Positions 1 through 8,182 of a stretch of 57,487 nt of DNA are shown here, one piece after another. The position numbers and the translations under genes were made by a program. The stretch spans positions 1-57,487 of the forward strand of contig NZ_CAKKMV010000024.1 of assembly GCF_918697865.1 (NCBI RefSeq), written 5' to 3'. This stretch comes from Massilia sp. Bi118. Its GTDB lineage: Bacteria; Pseudomonadota; Gammaproteobacteria; Burkholderiales; Burkholderiaceae_D. Within the stretch, counting starts at the first letter, position 1. The number at the start of each line of letters is the position of its first letter. The notes beneath the pieces are model-generated. The model did no database searches and was not told where the DNA came from. It saw only the letters and a program-made list of their open reading frames with translations.

Positions 1-1
1 G

Positions 2-1234
2 CCCACGCCGTCCACCGCCGCCCAGGACCTGTACTCGGCCGCCAGGGGCGACCTGCTGCAGATCCGCATGCTGCTGAAGAATGGCCGCAGCCAGTCGACG
101 GTGGGCTCGGGCTTCCTGGTCGGCACCGGCAACCTGGTGCTGACCAATTACCACGTGGTGTCGCAGATGGCGCTCGACCCGGACGTCTACATCGGCGAAT
201 ACGTCGACACCGACGGCAAGACCGGCCCCGTGGAGCTGATGGCGGTCGACGTGCTGCACGACCTGGCCGTGGTGCGCGTGAACCGCGCCGGCACCGGTTT
301 CTTCCAGGTGCCCGACCATCCGGTCAAGCTGACCCAGGGCCAGTACCTGTACTCGCTCGGCAACCCGCTCGATCTCGGCTTCGCGATCTCGGAAGGGTCG
401 TACAACGGCGTGGTCAGGCGCAGCTTCTACGACCAGCTGGTCTTTACCGGCCCGATCAACTCCGGCATGAGCGGCGGCCCGAGCGTGACGGTGTCCGGCA
501 CCGTGGCCGGCGTGAACGTCTCCAAGCGCCTGGACGGCGAGTCGGTCAGCTTCCTGGTGCCGGTGCGCTATGCCCAGGAACTGCTGCGCAAGGTCGCCAC
601 GCAACCGCATCCGCCGAAGAACTTCAACCCGCTGATCGCCCAGCAGCTGCTGGCCCACCAGCGAGAGATGATAGCCCGCCTGCTGGCCGAGCCCTTGTCG
701 ATCAAGACCATGGGGCCTTATCACGTGCCGGTGCGCGAGTCGCAGCAGTTGCGCTGCTGGGGGCGCTCGAACTTCCGCCTGGAGGCCGAGTACACCGGCG
801 ATTCCGTCAGCTGCGCGATGGAGGTCGCGGTCTACGTTTCGGACAGCCAGCAGACCGGGCACGTGTCCATGTCCCACCTCTACCTGCGTTCGGCCGGCAT
901 GCATCCGCTGCAGTTTTCCGCGCTGGCCAGCGGCCGCTTCCGGGTCGACCGCATCGGCGCCTCGCGCGATACCCGCCTGACCCGCCCGTCCTGCACCGAG
1001 ATGTTCGTGCACACGGCCAGCCTGCCGCTGCGCGCCGTCACCTGCGTGCGCGCCTACCGCAAGTTTGCCGGCCTGTACAACTTCACCCTGCTCACCGCCA
1101 GCACCGGCGACGCCCAGGCCAGCCTGCAGAGCCGCCTCGACCTCGCCGGCGTCTCCTTCGACAACGGCATGCGCGCCACCCGCGCCTTCCTGTCCGCGCT
1201 GGGAAGGCGTCAGCAAAAAGGACGGGCACAATGA
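2..1234 (+). CDS. Trypsin-like serine peptidase (S1/HtrA-type fold), 5' partial
   Basis: The frame is open from the first base, so the true start and any signal peptide lie upstream of the window. The first internal ATG is at 68. Counting from that Met, the catalytic triad is visible: His29 in TNYHVV, Asp65 in HDLAVV and Ser135 in NSGMSGGP. This matches the trypsin-like fold of DegP/HtrA relatives, but no PDZ domain follows. The C-terminal half (about residues 190-388) is not recognised. The FHA gene starts 13 bases downstream, so the two are probably co-transcribed. The substrate is unknown, and export is expected but not visible. The peptidase call is firm; the role is open. Confidence 0.8.
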   Translation, partial: PTPSTAAQDLYSAARGDLLQIRMLLKNGRSQSTVGSGFLVGTGNLVLTNYHVVSQMALDPDVYIGEYVDTDGKTGPVELMAVDVLHDLAVVRVNRAGTGFFQVPDHPVKLTQGQYLYSLGNPLDLGFAISEGSYNGVVRRSFYDQLVFTGPINSGMSGGPSVTVSGTVAGVNVSKRLDGESVSFLVPVRYAQELLRKVATQPHPPKNFNPLIAQQLLAHQREMIARLLAEPLSIKTMGPYHVPVRESQQLRCWGRSNFRLEAEYTGDSVSCAMEVAVYVSDSQQTGHVSMSHLYLRSAGMHPLQFSALASGRFRVDRIGASRDTRLTRPSCTEMFVHTASLPLRAVTCVRAYRKFAGLYNFTLLTASTGDAQASLQSRLDLAGVSFDNGMRATRAFLSALGRRQQKGRAQ

Positions 1235-1247
1235 GCAGGCGGATACA

Positions 1248-2210
1248 ATGAGCTGGTTCATCGAGACCGTGGCGCGCAACGGCGACGTACTGCAGCGCCA
1301 CTGCATCGACGCCCTGCCGATCCGCCTGGGACGCGGCTACGACAACGACTTCATCATCGACGACGACTATGTCGCCGCCAGCCACGCGCGCATCGAACTG
1401 GACGCCGCCGGACGCCTGGTGCTGCGCGACCTGGGCAGCAGGAACGGCCTGAATCACCGCGGCAAGCGGCTGCAGGAAGTGGTGCTGTCGGGCGACACCG
1501 TGGTGCGCATCGGCCATACCTCGCTGCGCGTGCGCGCGGCCAGCTTTCCGGTCGCGCCCGAACTCGAGGACCGCACTTTCCACCGCTGGGAAGGCGCGCT
1601 GCCCGGGGCGGCGGGCATCCTGCTGACCGCGGGCTTCGCCCTGTTCGCGCGCTGGCTCAGCGACACCCAGTACTTCGAATTCGTGCGCTACTTCGAAGCC
1701 CTGGCCTGGGGCGCCGGCGCGGCCCTGCTGTGGAGCGGCGGCTGGGCCTTCGCCAACCGCCTGTTCGGGCGCCACGCGCGGCTGGGCCGCCACCTGTTCG
1801 TGTTCGGCTGCGGCCTGGCCGCGCTGGCCGCCACAAGCCTGCTGGCGGCCACCATCGCCTATGCCTTCTCGCTCGAAGCCTTCACACGCTACGCCTCGCA
1901 TGCGGCAACGCTGCTGGTGGCCGGCATGGTCTACTTTCACCTGGGCACGGTCGATCCGCAGAACCGGCGCCGCTACCGCTGGATCGCGGCCGGCATGGCC
2001 ATGCTCGGCTCCGGCCTGATCCTGGCCTACAACCTCCAGCGCACCGGCCGCCTGTCGGACGAGCTGTACATGGCGGTGCTGCTGCCGCCCGCGGTGCGGG
2101 TCAGCCAGGACCACGGCATCGACGAATTCATGCGCGAGGTCGAAGGCATGAAGCCGGCGCTCGACCGCGGACGGGGGCGCAAGCCGGGCGAAGATGAACT
2201 CGAGAACTGA
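1248..2210 (+). CDS. FHA-domain integral membrane protein
   Basis: Protein of 320 residues. An N-terminal forkhead-associated domain (about 20-95) shows the expected core: LGRG, then SHARIE, then LGSRNG, the phosphothreonine-binding loop pattern. About four or five hydrophobic segments follow (residues 115-275), then a charged tail. FHA domains bind phosphothreonine peptides, so a cytoplasmic FHA on a membrane anchor suggests Ser/Thr-phosphorylation signalling. No kinase or phosphatase gene is in view. The start at 1248 begins the protein directly before the FHA fold; longer frames upstream run inside the protease gene. The opposite strand is also open over this region but is a high-GC shadow. 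Confidence 0.8.
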   Translation: MSWFIETVARNGDVLQRHCIDALPIRLGRGYDNDFIIDDDYVAASHARIELDAAGRLVLRDLGSRNGLNHRGKRLQEVVLSGDTVVRIGHTSLRVRAASFPVAPELEDRTFHRWEGALPGAAGILLTAGFALFARWLSDTQYFEFVRYFEALAWGAGAALLWSGGWAFANRLFGRHARLGRHLFVFGCGLAALAATSLLAATIAYAFSLEAFTRYASHAATLLVAGMVYFHLGTVDPQNRRRYRWIAAGMAMLGSGLILAYNLQRTGRLSDELYMAVLLPPAVRVSQDHGIDEFMREVEGMKPALDRGRGRKPGEDELEN

Positions 2211-2335
2211 ATATTGCAAAGCCTGTAAGCAGCTGTCAGGCGCGTAAGTGTTTGTAAAGTGCGTCAACAGACGGTAGCGGGCTCACGTTTGACGAAGAGT
2301 GATACCTACCGATAAACAGCTGAGGACCCTTCACC

Positions 2336-2854
2336 ATGAAAAAAACCATCGTTACCGTGATTGCCGGCCTGTTCGCCACCGCAGCCTTTGCCCAGACGCC
2401 CGCCCCGGCCACCGCGAAACCGGCCGCCAGGCAAGCCGTGCTCGTCAACAATGCCGACCTCAAGGCTGCCAAGGCGGCGAAGGCCGATGCCAAGGCTGCA
2501 CGTGCCGAGACGCCGCCGGCCCAGGCCGACATGAACATGGCGCAGGAGGACACGAAGGCGGCGAAGGCACCTGCCAAGGCGGCGAAGACCAGCGCCAAGC
2601 ACACGAAGAGCAAGGCCAGGCACGTTGCGAAGGCCGACACCATGAAGGACAGCGAGGAGTCCGCCGCCCCGGCGCCGGCCATGACGCCGACGCCTGAAGC
2701 TAGCCCGGCTCCGGTTGACGCCGCCGCGCCGGCGCCCAGCCCGATGCCGACGCCGGCGCCTAGCCCGATGCCGGCGCCGGCGCCGGAGGTGACGCCGGCG
2801 CCTGCCACGCCCCCGGTCACTAACGCTACCCCTGCCGCCCCCATCACCCAGTAA
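2336..2854 (+). CDS. Exported Ala/Lys/Pro-rich low-complexity protein
   Basis: Protein of 172 residues with a clear Sec signal peptide (KK, hydrophobic core, AFAQ cleavage site near residue 20). The mature part has two low-complexity zones: a Lys/Ala-rich stretch (about 40-105) and a Pro/Ala stretch (about 115-172) built on short PSPMPTPA-like repeats. No fold or catalytic motif is visible, so the function is unknown; a periplasmic or cell-wall-interacting role is only a guess. It stands alone, with 125 bases upstream that must hold its promoter. The opposite frame is open over most of this gene because of the composition, but the signal peptide favours the plus strand. Confidence 0.7.
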   Translation: MKKTIVTVIAGLFATAAFAQTPAPATAKPAARQAVLVNNADLKAAKAAKADAKAARAETPPAQADMNMAQEDTKAAKAPAKAAKTSAKHTKSKARHVAKADTMKDSEESAAPAPAMTPTPEASPAPVDAAAPAPSPMPTPAPSPMPAPAPEVTPAPATPPVTNATPAAPITQ

Positions 2855-2909
2855 GCCAGCCGTTCGCCAGTGATGAAATTGGCGCGGAGATTTTGACAAA
2901 GTAACAAGG

Positions 2910-3998
2910 ATGGCAGATGATCCTGCCATGCCGAATCTCCGCCGCAACTTCATCTTCATCCTGGCCTGGACCCTGTTCTGGACCCTGATGGTGCTGGTGG
3001 CCATCCAGGACTTCCAGCGCAACGAGCACAGTCCCGACCTGTGGAAGCCCATCCTGTGGGAAGGCTCGTCGGCGCTGGTGGCGACGCTCATGGTGCTGCT
3101 GCAGCTGCGCTTCTCGCGCAGCCATGAGCACCTGCTCGGCAGCCCGCTGCGCTGGTTCGCGCGCGAGGCGCTGTGGCTGCCGCTGTGGTGGCTCGTGTTC
3201 ACGCCGCTTGCCTTCGGCATCCGCCACGCCGTGTATGCGCTGGCCGGCGACACCTACCGGCACGACCCGTGGCCGCAGCTCTTCCTTTATGAGTCGATGA
3301 AGATCTCGATCTTCGTCGGCCTGTTCACCGCGGTCCGCTTCGGCATCAAGTCCTACCAGGCCCTGGTCGAAGCCCAGCTGCGCGCGCAGCAGGCGATCGC
3401 CCTGCAGCAGCAGGCCCAGCTGCAGCGCCTGGCCCAGCAGATGCAGCCTCACTTCCTGTTCAATTCCCTCAACACGATCTCCTCGCTGATGCACGTGGAT
3501 GTCGAAAAAGCCGACGCCACCCTGATGCAGCTGGCCGGCGTGCTGCGCACCACGCTATCCCTGGGCGAGGCCATCGAGGCGCCGCTGCAGGCCGAGCTCG
3601 ACATCGCGCGCGGCTATGCCGGCGTGATGGCGGAACGCTTCGCCGGCCGGGTCGAGATCGCCTGGCGCATCGACGAGGCCCTGCTGGCCCAGCCGCTGCC
3701 GGTGATGAGCCTGCAGCCGTTGCTGGAGAACGTGTTCAGGCACACGGTCGAAAAACGGCGCGGGATGACGCATATCGAAGTCTCGGCGCAGCGCGAGTCC
3801 GACAAACTGGTGCTGCGCGTCGATGACGACGGCCATCTCGACGACAGCCCGGGCGATGCCGGCAAAGGCTGCGGCATCGGCCTGTCCAACCTGCGCGCGC
3901 GCCTGGCGGCGCTGCATGGGCCGCGCGCCTCGCTGTCCCTGGCGGCCCGCGATGGCGGCGGCGTGCGTGCCGAGCTGAGGCTGCCATGCGCATCCTGA
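2910..3998 (+). CDS. LytS/YehU-type sensor histidine kinase
   Basis: Protein of 362 residues. Four hydrophobic segments (about 13-32, 52-67, 88-112, 130-147) precede a short coiled coil and the His_kinase domain typical of LytS/AlgZ kinases: His181 in MQPHFLFNSLNT. A C-terminal HATPase domain follows, with N-box LLENVFRH and a DDDG loop. It has no periplasmic sensor domain, so the stimulus is probably sensed in or at the membrane. It overlaps the response regulator gene by 13 bases, which makes them a translationally coupled pair. An alternative start is the ATG at 2928; the AAGG just before 2910 is too close to be a good ribosome binding site. Confidence 0.88.
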   Translation: MADDPAMPNLRRNFIFILAWTLFWTLMVLVAIQDFQRNEHSPDLWKPILWEGSSALVATLMVLLQLRFSRSHEHLLGSPLRWFAREALWLPLWWLVFTPLAFGIRHAVYALAGDTYRHDPWPQLFLYESMKISIFVGLFTAVRFGIKSYQALVEAQLRAQQAIALQQQAQLQRLAQQMQPHFLFNSLNTISSLMHVDVEKADATLMQLAGVLRTTLSLGEAIEAPLQAELDIARGYAGVMAERFAGRVEIAWRIDEALLAQPLPVMSLQPLLENVFRHTVEKRRGMTHIEVSAQRESDKLVLRVDDDGHLDDSPGDAGKGCGIGLSNLRARLAALHGPRASLSLAARDGGGVRAELRLPCAS

Positions 3999-4705
3999 TC
4001 GTCGACGACGAGAAGCCGGCGCGCGACAAGCTGCGGCGCCTGCTGGCTGCGGAAGCCGGCGTCACCGCCATCGATGAAGCGGCGGACGGCATCGAGGCGC
4101 TCGAACGGATAGCCGCATCCGAGCCGGACGCTCTCTTCCTCGACATCGCCATGCCGGAACTGTCGGGCATCGAGCTGGCGGCCTCGCTGCCGGAACCGGC
4201 GCCCGCCATCGTGTTCGTGACGGCCTGGGACCAGTACGCGATCCAGGCTTTCGACGCCGGCGCCATCGACTACCTGCTGAAACCTTATGACGCGGCGCGG
4301 CTGGCGCGGGCTGTGCAAAGACTACGCGAGCGTATGCAGTCGCCGGCGCCGCAAGCCTTGCCGGCCCTGCCCTTGCACCAGCTGCTGGTGTCGGAGCGCG
4401 GCGCCACGCGCGTGGTGCCGGTGCTCGAGATCGGCTGGATCGAAAGCGCGGACAACTACGTGGTGCTGCATACGCCGTCGGGCAGCCCGCTGCTGCGCCA
4501 GACCCTGGGCGGCCTGGCCGAGCGCCTCGGCCCCGCCTTCCTGCGCTGCCACCGGCGCGCCGCCGTACAGCTGGCCTGCATCGAGCGCGTGGTCCCGCTC
4601 GACAAGGGCGATTGCGAACTGGTGCTGCGCGGCGGCGCCCGCGTGCCCTGCAGCCGCCAGTACCGCGCCGCCGTGATGGAACGCCTGGGGATCCAGGCGA
4701 CTTAA
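3986..4705 (+). CDS. LytTR-family response regulator
   Basis: Protein of 239 residues. The receiver domain occupies about 1-120, with acidic pocket residues Asp7-Asp8, phosphoacceptor Asp53 in FLDIAMPE and Lys near 98 (LLKPYD). A LytTR DNA-binding domain follows (about 135-237), recognisable by the IESADNYVVLHT and FLRCHRR elements. This is the AlgR/LytR architecture, the normal partner of the kinase encoded directly upstream. LytTR regulators often control envelope, exopolysaccharide or virulence genes, but no target can be read here. The stop lies 3 bases from the stop of the convergent phasin gene, with no terminator between them. Confidence 0.9.
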   Translation: MRILIVDDEKPARDKLRRLLAAEAGVTAIDEAADGIEALERIAASEPDALFLDIAMPELSGIELAASLPEPAPAIVFVTAWDQYAIQAFDAGAIDYLLKPYDAARLARAVQRLRERMQSPAPQALPALPLHQLLVSERGATRVVPVLEIGWIESADNYVVLHTPSGSPLLRQTLGGLAERLGPAFLRCHRRAAVQLACIERVVPLDKGDCELVLRGGARVPCSRQYRAAVMERLGIQAT

Positions 4706-4708
4706 GGC

Positions 4709-5326
4709 TTAATGCGTGGTCGCGCCGCGTTCGCCGCGCTCGCTACGCTGGCTGGCCTGGCTGGCGGGCGGCTGCGCGCCGCTCTGGGCATGCTGCTGCC
4801 CTGCCTGGGCATCGCCGGCGCCGCCCTGGGCGCCATCGCCGCTGCGGTACTGCGAAGCGGCGCCATTGCCGGTGCGGGCAAACGGATCGGTAAACTGGCG
4901 CACGGTTTCCTGCTGGGCGCGCAGGCTGCGCTCGGTCTGCTCGGTGGCGTCGCGCGCGACTTCGTCGGCCAGGGCGCGTGCGGTACGGGCGGTGGTCTGC
5001 ACGTGCTGCTCGGTGACCTTGGTCAGCTCCACCTGGGCGTCGGCGGCCAGGCGGGTGATGTGCTGCTGGTAGGCGCGCAGCTTGTCGCTGGTCGGCTGGG
5101 CGCGTGCGGTGGCGGCGCTCAACAGCTCGGTCTGGCGGTCCGCGCTCAGCATGTGCTTGCTGGCCAGCGTGGACTCCTCGATCAGGGTCTGCATCAGCTG
5201 GATGTTCAGGTCGCACATCTGCGAGAAGGACTTGAACAGCGATTTCGACATGTCGTTCAGGAAGGCAGTCTGGGCATCGACGTGGGTGCGCACTGCCGGG
5301 GTGACGTTCTGCGGAAACGGATACAT
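4709..5326 (-). CDS. Phasin family protein (PHA granule-associated)
   Basis: Protein of 205 residues. The N-terminal 120 residues are a helical, coiled-coil-rich phasin domain with many Gln, Ala and Thr residues. The tail (about 145-205) is Gly/Gln/Ser-rich and disordered. Phasins coat polyhydroxyalkanoate granules and control their number and size, so the organism probably stores PHA. The ATG at 5326 is preferred because GAGG lies 7 bases before it. An upstream in-frame ATG at 5356 would add ten residues (MSNHTIRGKL). Confidence 0.82.
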   Translation of the reverse strand: MYPFPQNVTPAVRTHVDAQTAFLNDMSKSLFKSFSQMCDLNIQLMQTLIEESTLASKHMLSADRQTELLSAATARAQPTSDKLRAYQQHITRLAADAQVELTKVTEQHVQTTARTARALADEVARDATEQTERSLRAQQETVRQFTDPFARTGNGAASQYRSGDGAQGGAGDAQAGQQHAQSGAQPPASQASQRSERGERGATTH

Positions 5327-5432
5327 AAGCTTGCCTCGTATGGTGTGGTTGGACATGAAGGTAGAAGCCTAAAGACCTGAGGCTATGCGCGTTTGATATG
5401 CGCCAAGGGTGAAGGGCTTGAAAACCCTGCGT

Positions 5433-6320
5433 TCAAAAAGCCGCGCCGCAGTCCTTGCAGAAGCGGGAGCTAGCCTCATGGCCGCTGCTGCCACAGGACG
5501 GGCAGTCGCGCGCGGCCAGGATGCGCGCCGCGCCATGGCGGCGGTCGGCACGGCGCGCCGACAGTTCGGCCGTCACGATGCCGGTCGGTACCGCCAGGAT
5601 GCCCCAGCCCATCAGCATCATGAAGGACGCGATCGCCTTGCCGAGGTGGGTGTGCGGTGTGATGTCGCCGTAGCCGACCGTGGTCATGGTCACGGTGGCC
5701 CAGTACATCGCCACCGGAATGCTGGTGTAGCCGTTCTGCGGCCCTTCGACCACGTACATCACGGTGCCGAGGATCAGGATCGCCATCAGCACCACCGACA
5801 GGAACACCATGATCTTGCGGCGGCTGGCGGACAGGGCTTCGCCCAGGCGCGTGTATTCCTCGATGTAGAGAGTCAGCTTGAAGATGCGGAACACGCGCAG
5901 CAGGCGCAGGATGCGGATGTCGAGGAACAAATTACTGCCCGGCACCAGCAGGGAGAAATAAGTCGGCAGCACGGCAAGCAGGTCGATCACGCCGTAGAAG
6001 CCGGTGGCATAGCGCCAGGGCCGCTGTACACAGATGACGCGCGCCAGGTATTCGATGCTGAACAGCACCGTGAAGCCCCATTCGACCAGGTTCAGGGTCT
6101 TGCCGTATTCGCTGTGCAGGCCCGGCACGCTGTCCAGCACCACCACCAGGATGCTGAGCATGATGGCGAACACCAGTGCGATGTCGAAGCGGCGCCCGGC
6201 GGGGGTGTCGGCCTCGAAGATGACGTCGAACATGCGCCGCCGCAGACCCGGCGGCGGCTTGCCGTAGGAATTCGGGACTTGGGAAACGTAGTGCTGGTCG
6301 GCGCGCTGTTGCGGCTTCAC
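5433..6320 (-). CDS. Voltage-gated-type potassium channel with C-terminal zinc ribbon
   Basis: Protein of 295 residues starting at GTG. It has six membrane segments: S1 near 45-63, S2 near 78-95, S3 near 108-125, an S4 with regularly spaced Arg/Lys (about 135-150), S5 near 170-192 and S6 near 225-250. The pore carries the K+ selectivity filter TVGYGD (214-219). After S6 comes a short cytoplasmic tail with a zinc-ribbon knuckle, Cys273-x2-Cys276 and Cys288-x2-Cys291. The start overlaps the stop of the upstream VOC gene, so the two are coupled. Role: K+ conductance and membrane potential control. Confidence 0.9.
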   Translation of the reverse strand: MKPQQRADQHYVSQVPNSYGKPPPGLRRRMFDVIFEADTPAGRRFDIALVFAIMLSILVVVLDSVPGLHSEYGKTLNLVEWGFTVLFSIEYLARVICVQRPWRYATGFYGVIDLLAVLPTYFSLLVPGSNLFLDIRILRLLRVFRIFKLTLYIEEYTRLGEALSASRRKIMVFLSVVLMAILILGTVMYVVEGPQNGYTSIPVAMYWATVTMTTVGYGDITPHTHLGKAIASFMMLMGWGILAVPTGIVTAELSARRADRRHGAARILAARDCPSCGSSGHEASSRFCKDCGAAF

Positions 6321-6757
6321 TTTGCGGCAGGCCCCTTCAGTTCGATCATGTTGCCCTCCGGGTCGTGCAGGTAGATCGACGGCCCTTCACCCTCGGCGCC
6401 GAAGCGCGATTCGACCGGCCCCGCTTCCACCCCGTGCGCCGCCAGGTGAGCACGGATCGCGTCAGGGTCGAACGGCTCGACGCGGAAGCAGACATGGTCG
6501 ACGTTGCGTCCTTCCTTCCCGGGCGCGGCGCCGCCTATGCGGCCCAACTTGCTGTCCACCGGCATCAGGTCCAGCATGGCGCTGCCGGCGCGCAGCTGCA
6601 CCAGGCCAATCTCATCCTGGCGCCTCACCTCGGCGCAGCCCAGCACCTCATGGTAGAAGCGCTGCATGCGCGCGAGGTCGATCACGCGCAAGACCACGTG
6701 GTCGATCTCGCGGATGGCGATCGGTCCGCGCGCCGCAGTCTGCGCGTCAATCGGCAT
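6317..6757 (-). CDS. VOC-family (glyoxalase/dioxygenase-fold) protein
   Basis: Protein of 146 residues with two beta-alpha-beta-beta-beta modules of the vicinal oxygen chelate fold. The first begins IDHVVLRVIDL, with His22 as a probable metal ligand. The second contains NVDHVCFRV, and the C-terminus has YLHDPEGNMIEL with the usual Glu ligand. Members include glyoxalase I, ring-cleavage dioxygenases and fosfomycin-resistance enzymes. The substrate cannot be read. The gene overlaps the FMN reductase upstream by 11 bases and the K+ channel downstream by 4, forming a three-gene unit. Confidence 0.85.
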   Translation of the reverse strand: MPIDAQTAARGPIAIREIDHVVLRVIDLARMQRFYHEVLGCAEVRRQDEIGLVQLRAGSAMLDLMPVDSKLGRIGGAAPGKEGRNVDHVCFRVEPFDPDAIRAHLAAHGVEAGPVESRFGAEGEGPSIYLHDPEGNMIELKGPAAK

Positions 6758-7301
6758 GGCGCTCGACCCAGGTGGCGAAGCATTCCATGAACTGCTGCAG
6801 GAAGCCGTTCAGCGATTCGTCGGTGAGCTTGTCGCCATCGAACTTGTTGCCGATGCCGCCGATATAGGCCTCCGGCGACTGCATGCAGGGCATGTTGAGG
6901 AACACCAGGCATTGGCGCACCGCGTGGTTGGCGCCGAAGCCGCCCAGCGCGCCCGGCGAGTTGCTGACCACGGCGCAGGGCTTGCCGCTCCAGACCGCCT
7001 TGCCGTAGGGCCGCGAGCCGACGTCGATGGCATTCTTCAGCGCGCCCGGCAGCGAGCGGTTGTACTCGGGCGTGCAGAACAGCACGCCGTCGACGTCGCG
7101 GATGCGGTCGCGGAACTCGGTCCAGCGCGGCGGCGGGGTATCGGTCTCGTCATCCTGGTTGTACATCGGCAGCCCGGCGATGTTGACGATCTCCAGCTCC
7201 AGCGTGGGCGGGGCCACCAGCATCAGCTGCTTGGCCAGCTTGCGGGTGAAGGACTCCCTGCGGAGGCTGCCGACCAGTACTGCAATCTTGCGAGTTGCCA
7301 T
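6747..7301 (-). CDS. NADPH-dependent FMN reductase / quinone-chromate reductase family
   Basis: Protein of 184 residues with a flavodoxin-like fold. The phosphate-binding loop GSLRRESFTRKLA (11-23) and the flavin-ring loop PEYNRSLPGALKNAID are diagnostic of the NADPH-dependent FMN reductase family that includes ChrR/YieF. These enzymes reduce quinones, and incidentally chromate or azo compounds, protecting against redox cycling. It is the first gene of a tight unit with the VOC protein and the K+ channel. The physiological substrate is not determined. Confidence 0.88.
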   Translation of the reverse strand: MATRKIAVLVGSLRRESFTRKLAKQLMLVAPPTLELEIVNIAGLPMYNQDDETDTPPPRWTEFRDRIRDVDGVLFCTPEYNRSLPGALKNAIDVGSRPYGKAVWSGKPCAVVSNSPGALGGFGANHAVRQCLVFLNMPCMQSPEAYIGGIGNKFDGDKLTDESLNGFLQQFMECFATWVERHAD

Positions 7302-7328
7302 GACGATCCTCTTGTGTTTGCGGAATGG

Positions 7329-7769
7329 CTACATCATAACCGTGTTGCTCCATGCAAGCTGCCGGCCTTGTGCGCCCGGCCCGGACCAGGCCTTGAATGC
7401 GCGCTCGATCAGCAGGGTCTCGCGGGCATCCAGCACCTCGTCCGCATGCACGATGTCCAGCATCGCCTTCATGACCGAGATGCGCAGCGCCGGGTCCTCG
7501 ACTTCGCCGAGCAGGGTATCGAGCAGGCGGCCGTCGATCTCGACCTCCGCGCTGCAGCGCCGTGCGGCGGTGGCGAGCAGGTCTTCGCACAGGTCGCGGA
7601 CCACGTCGTCGAACTCGTCCTCGTCGAGCGCGGCCCGCGGCAGCACGCTCGAGGCGCGTATGGCCTTGAGCTCCGATGGCGCCAGATGGCCGTCGACGAT
7701 CATGGTCAGGGCCAGCAGTCTCGATACCGCTTTGGTGCTGTTGGTGGGATACGAACGCATTGCATGCAC
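7329..7769 (-). CDS. TerB-like tellurite-resistance-fold protein, putative
   Basis: Protein of 146 residues, all-helical and acidic. The arrangement LALTMIVDGHLAPSE near the N-terminus and MLDIVHADEVLDARE near the C-terminus, two Asp/Glu-bearing helical repeats about 80 residues apart, resembles the TerB/DjlA-N fold. The first Met may not be the true start: the ATG at 7760 gives MRSYPT. It lies 28 bases upstream of the FMN reductase gene and is read in the same direction. The function is not known; TerB-fold proteins are linked to metal binding and envelope stress. The family call is tentative. Confidence 0.6.
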   Translation of the reverse strand: MHAMRSYPTNSTKAVSRLLALTMIVDGHLAPSELKAIRASSVLPRAALDEDEFDDVVRDLCEDLLATAARRCSAEVEIDGRLLDTLLGEVEDPALRISVMKAMLDIVHADEVLDARETLLIERAFKAWSGPGAQGRQLAWSNTVMM

Positions 7770-7872
7770 TCCTCAGATGTTGGAAGCCTCAGAGTAATGC
7801 CTGACTCACAAAGTTAAAACCGCAGAAACCTTGATCGTTTCTCTGGTTTTTTCGAAGTCTTATTAATGCCGC

Positions 7873-8181
7873 TCAAATCCGCCGGCGCCGGTATTCATCC
7901 AGGAAGGATTCCAGCTCGCGGCCCGCCAGCACCTTCACCGCATCGCCGTGATGCGCATACAGGTAAGGCGCCCCGCCCTGCCGGTCGGTCAGCTTGGCGC
8001 GGATCAGGAAGCGTGTCCCGGCCGGATACAGGTCCGGATCGCGCAGCGTGCGCGCGCACTGCACCCGCATCGAGGTCGCGTAGGCCTGGCCCGCCATCGG
8101 CCGGATCCGCAAGGCGCCGCTGCGCGGGTCGATGAAGGACTCGACAGCGACGTCGCGGTAGGCCCAGGGGTCGCGCGCCAT
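7873..8181 (-). CDS. Small conserved-type protein of unknown function
   Basis: Protein of 102 residues starting one base after the MFS gene stop, so probably translated with it. The sequence is rich in Arg, Tyr and Asp, with no signal peptide or membrane segment. The pattern RIRPMAGQ, then CARTLRDPDLYPAGTRF, then YLYAHHGD suggests a compact beta fold. No family was recognised. Its tight coupling to the transporter is the only functional hint. Confidence 0.6.
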   Translation of the reverse strand: MARDPWAYRDVAVESFIDPRSGALRIRPMAGQAYATSMRVQCARTLRDPDLYPAGTRFLIRAKLTDRQGGAPYLYAHHGDAVKVLAGRELESFLDEYRRRRI

Positions 8182-8182
8182 C

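Noticed and set aside
2236..2907. A 223-codon minus-strand frame opposite the Ala/Pro-rich gene
   Set aside because: Produced by the repetitive composition; the plus-strand frame has a clear signal peptide.
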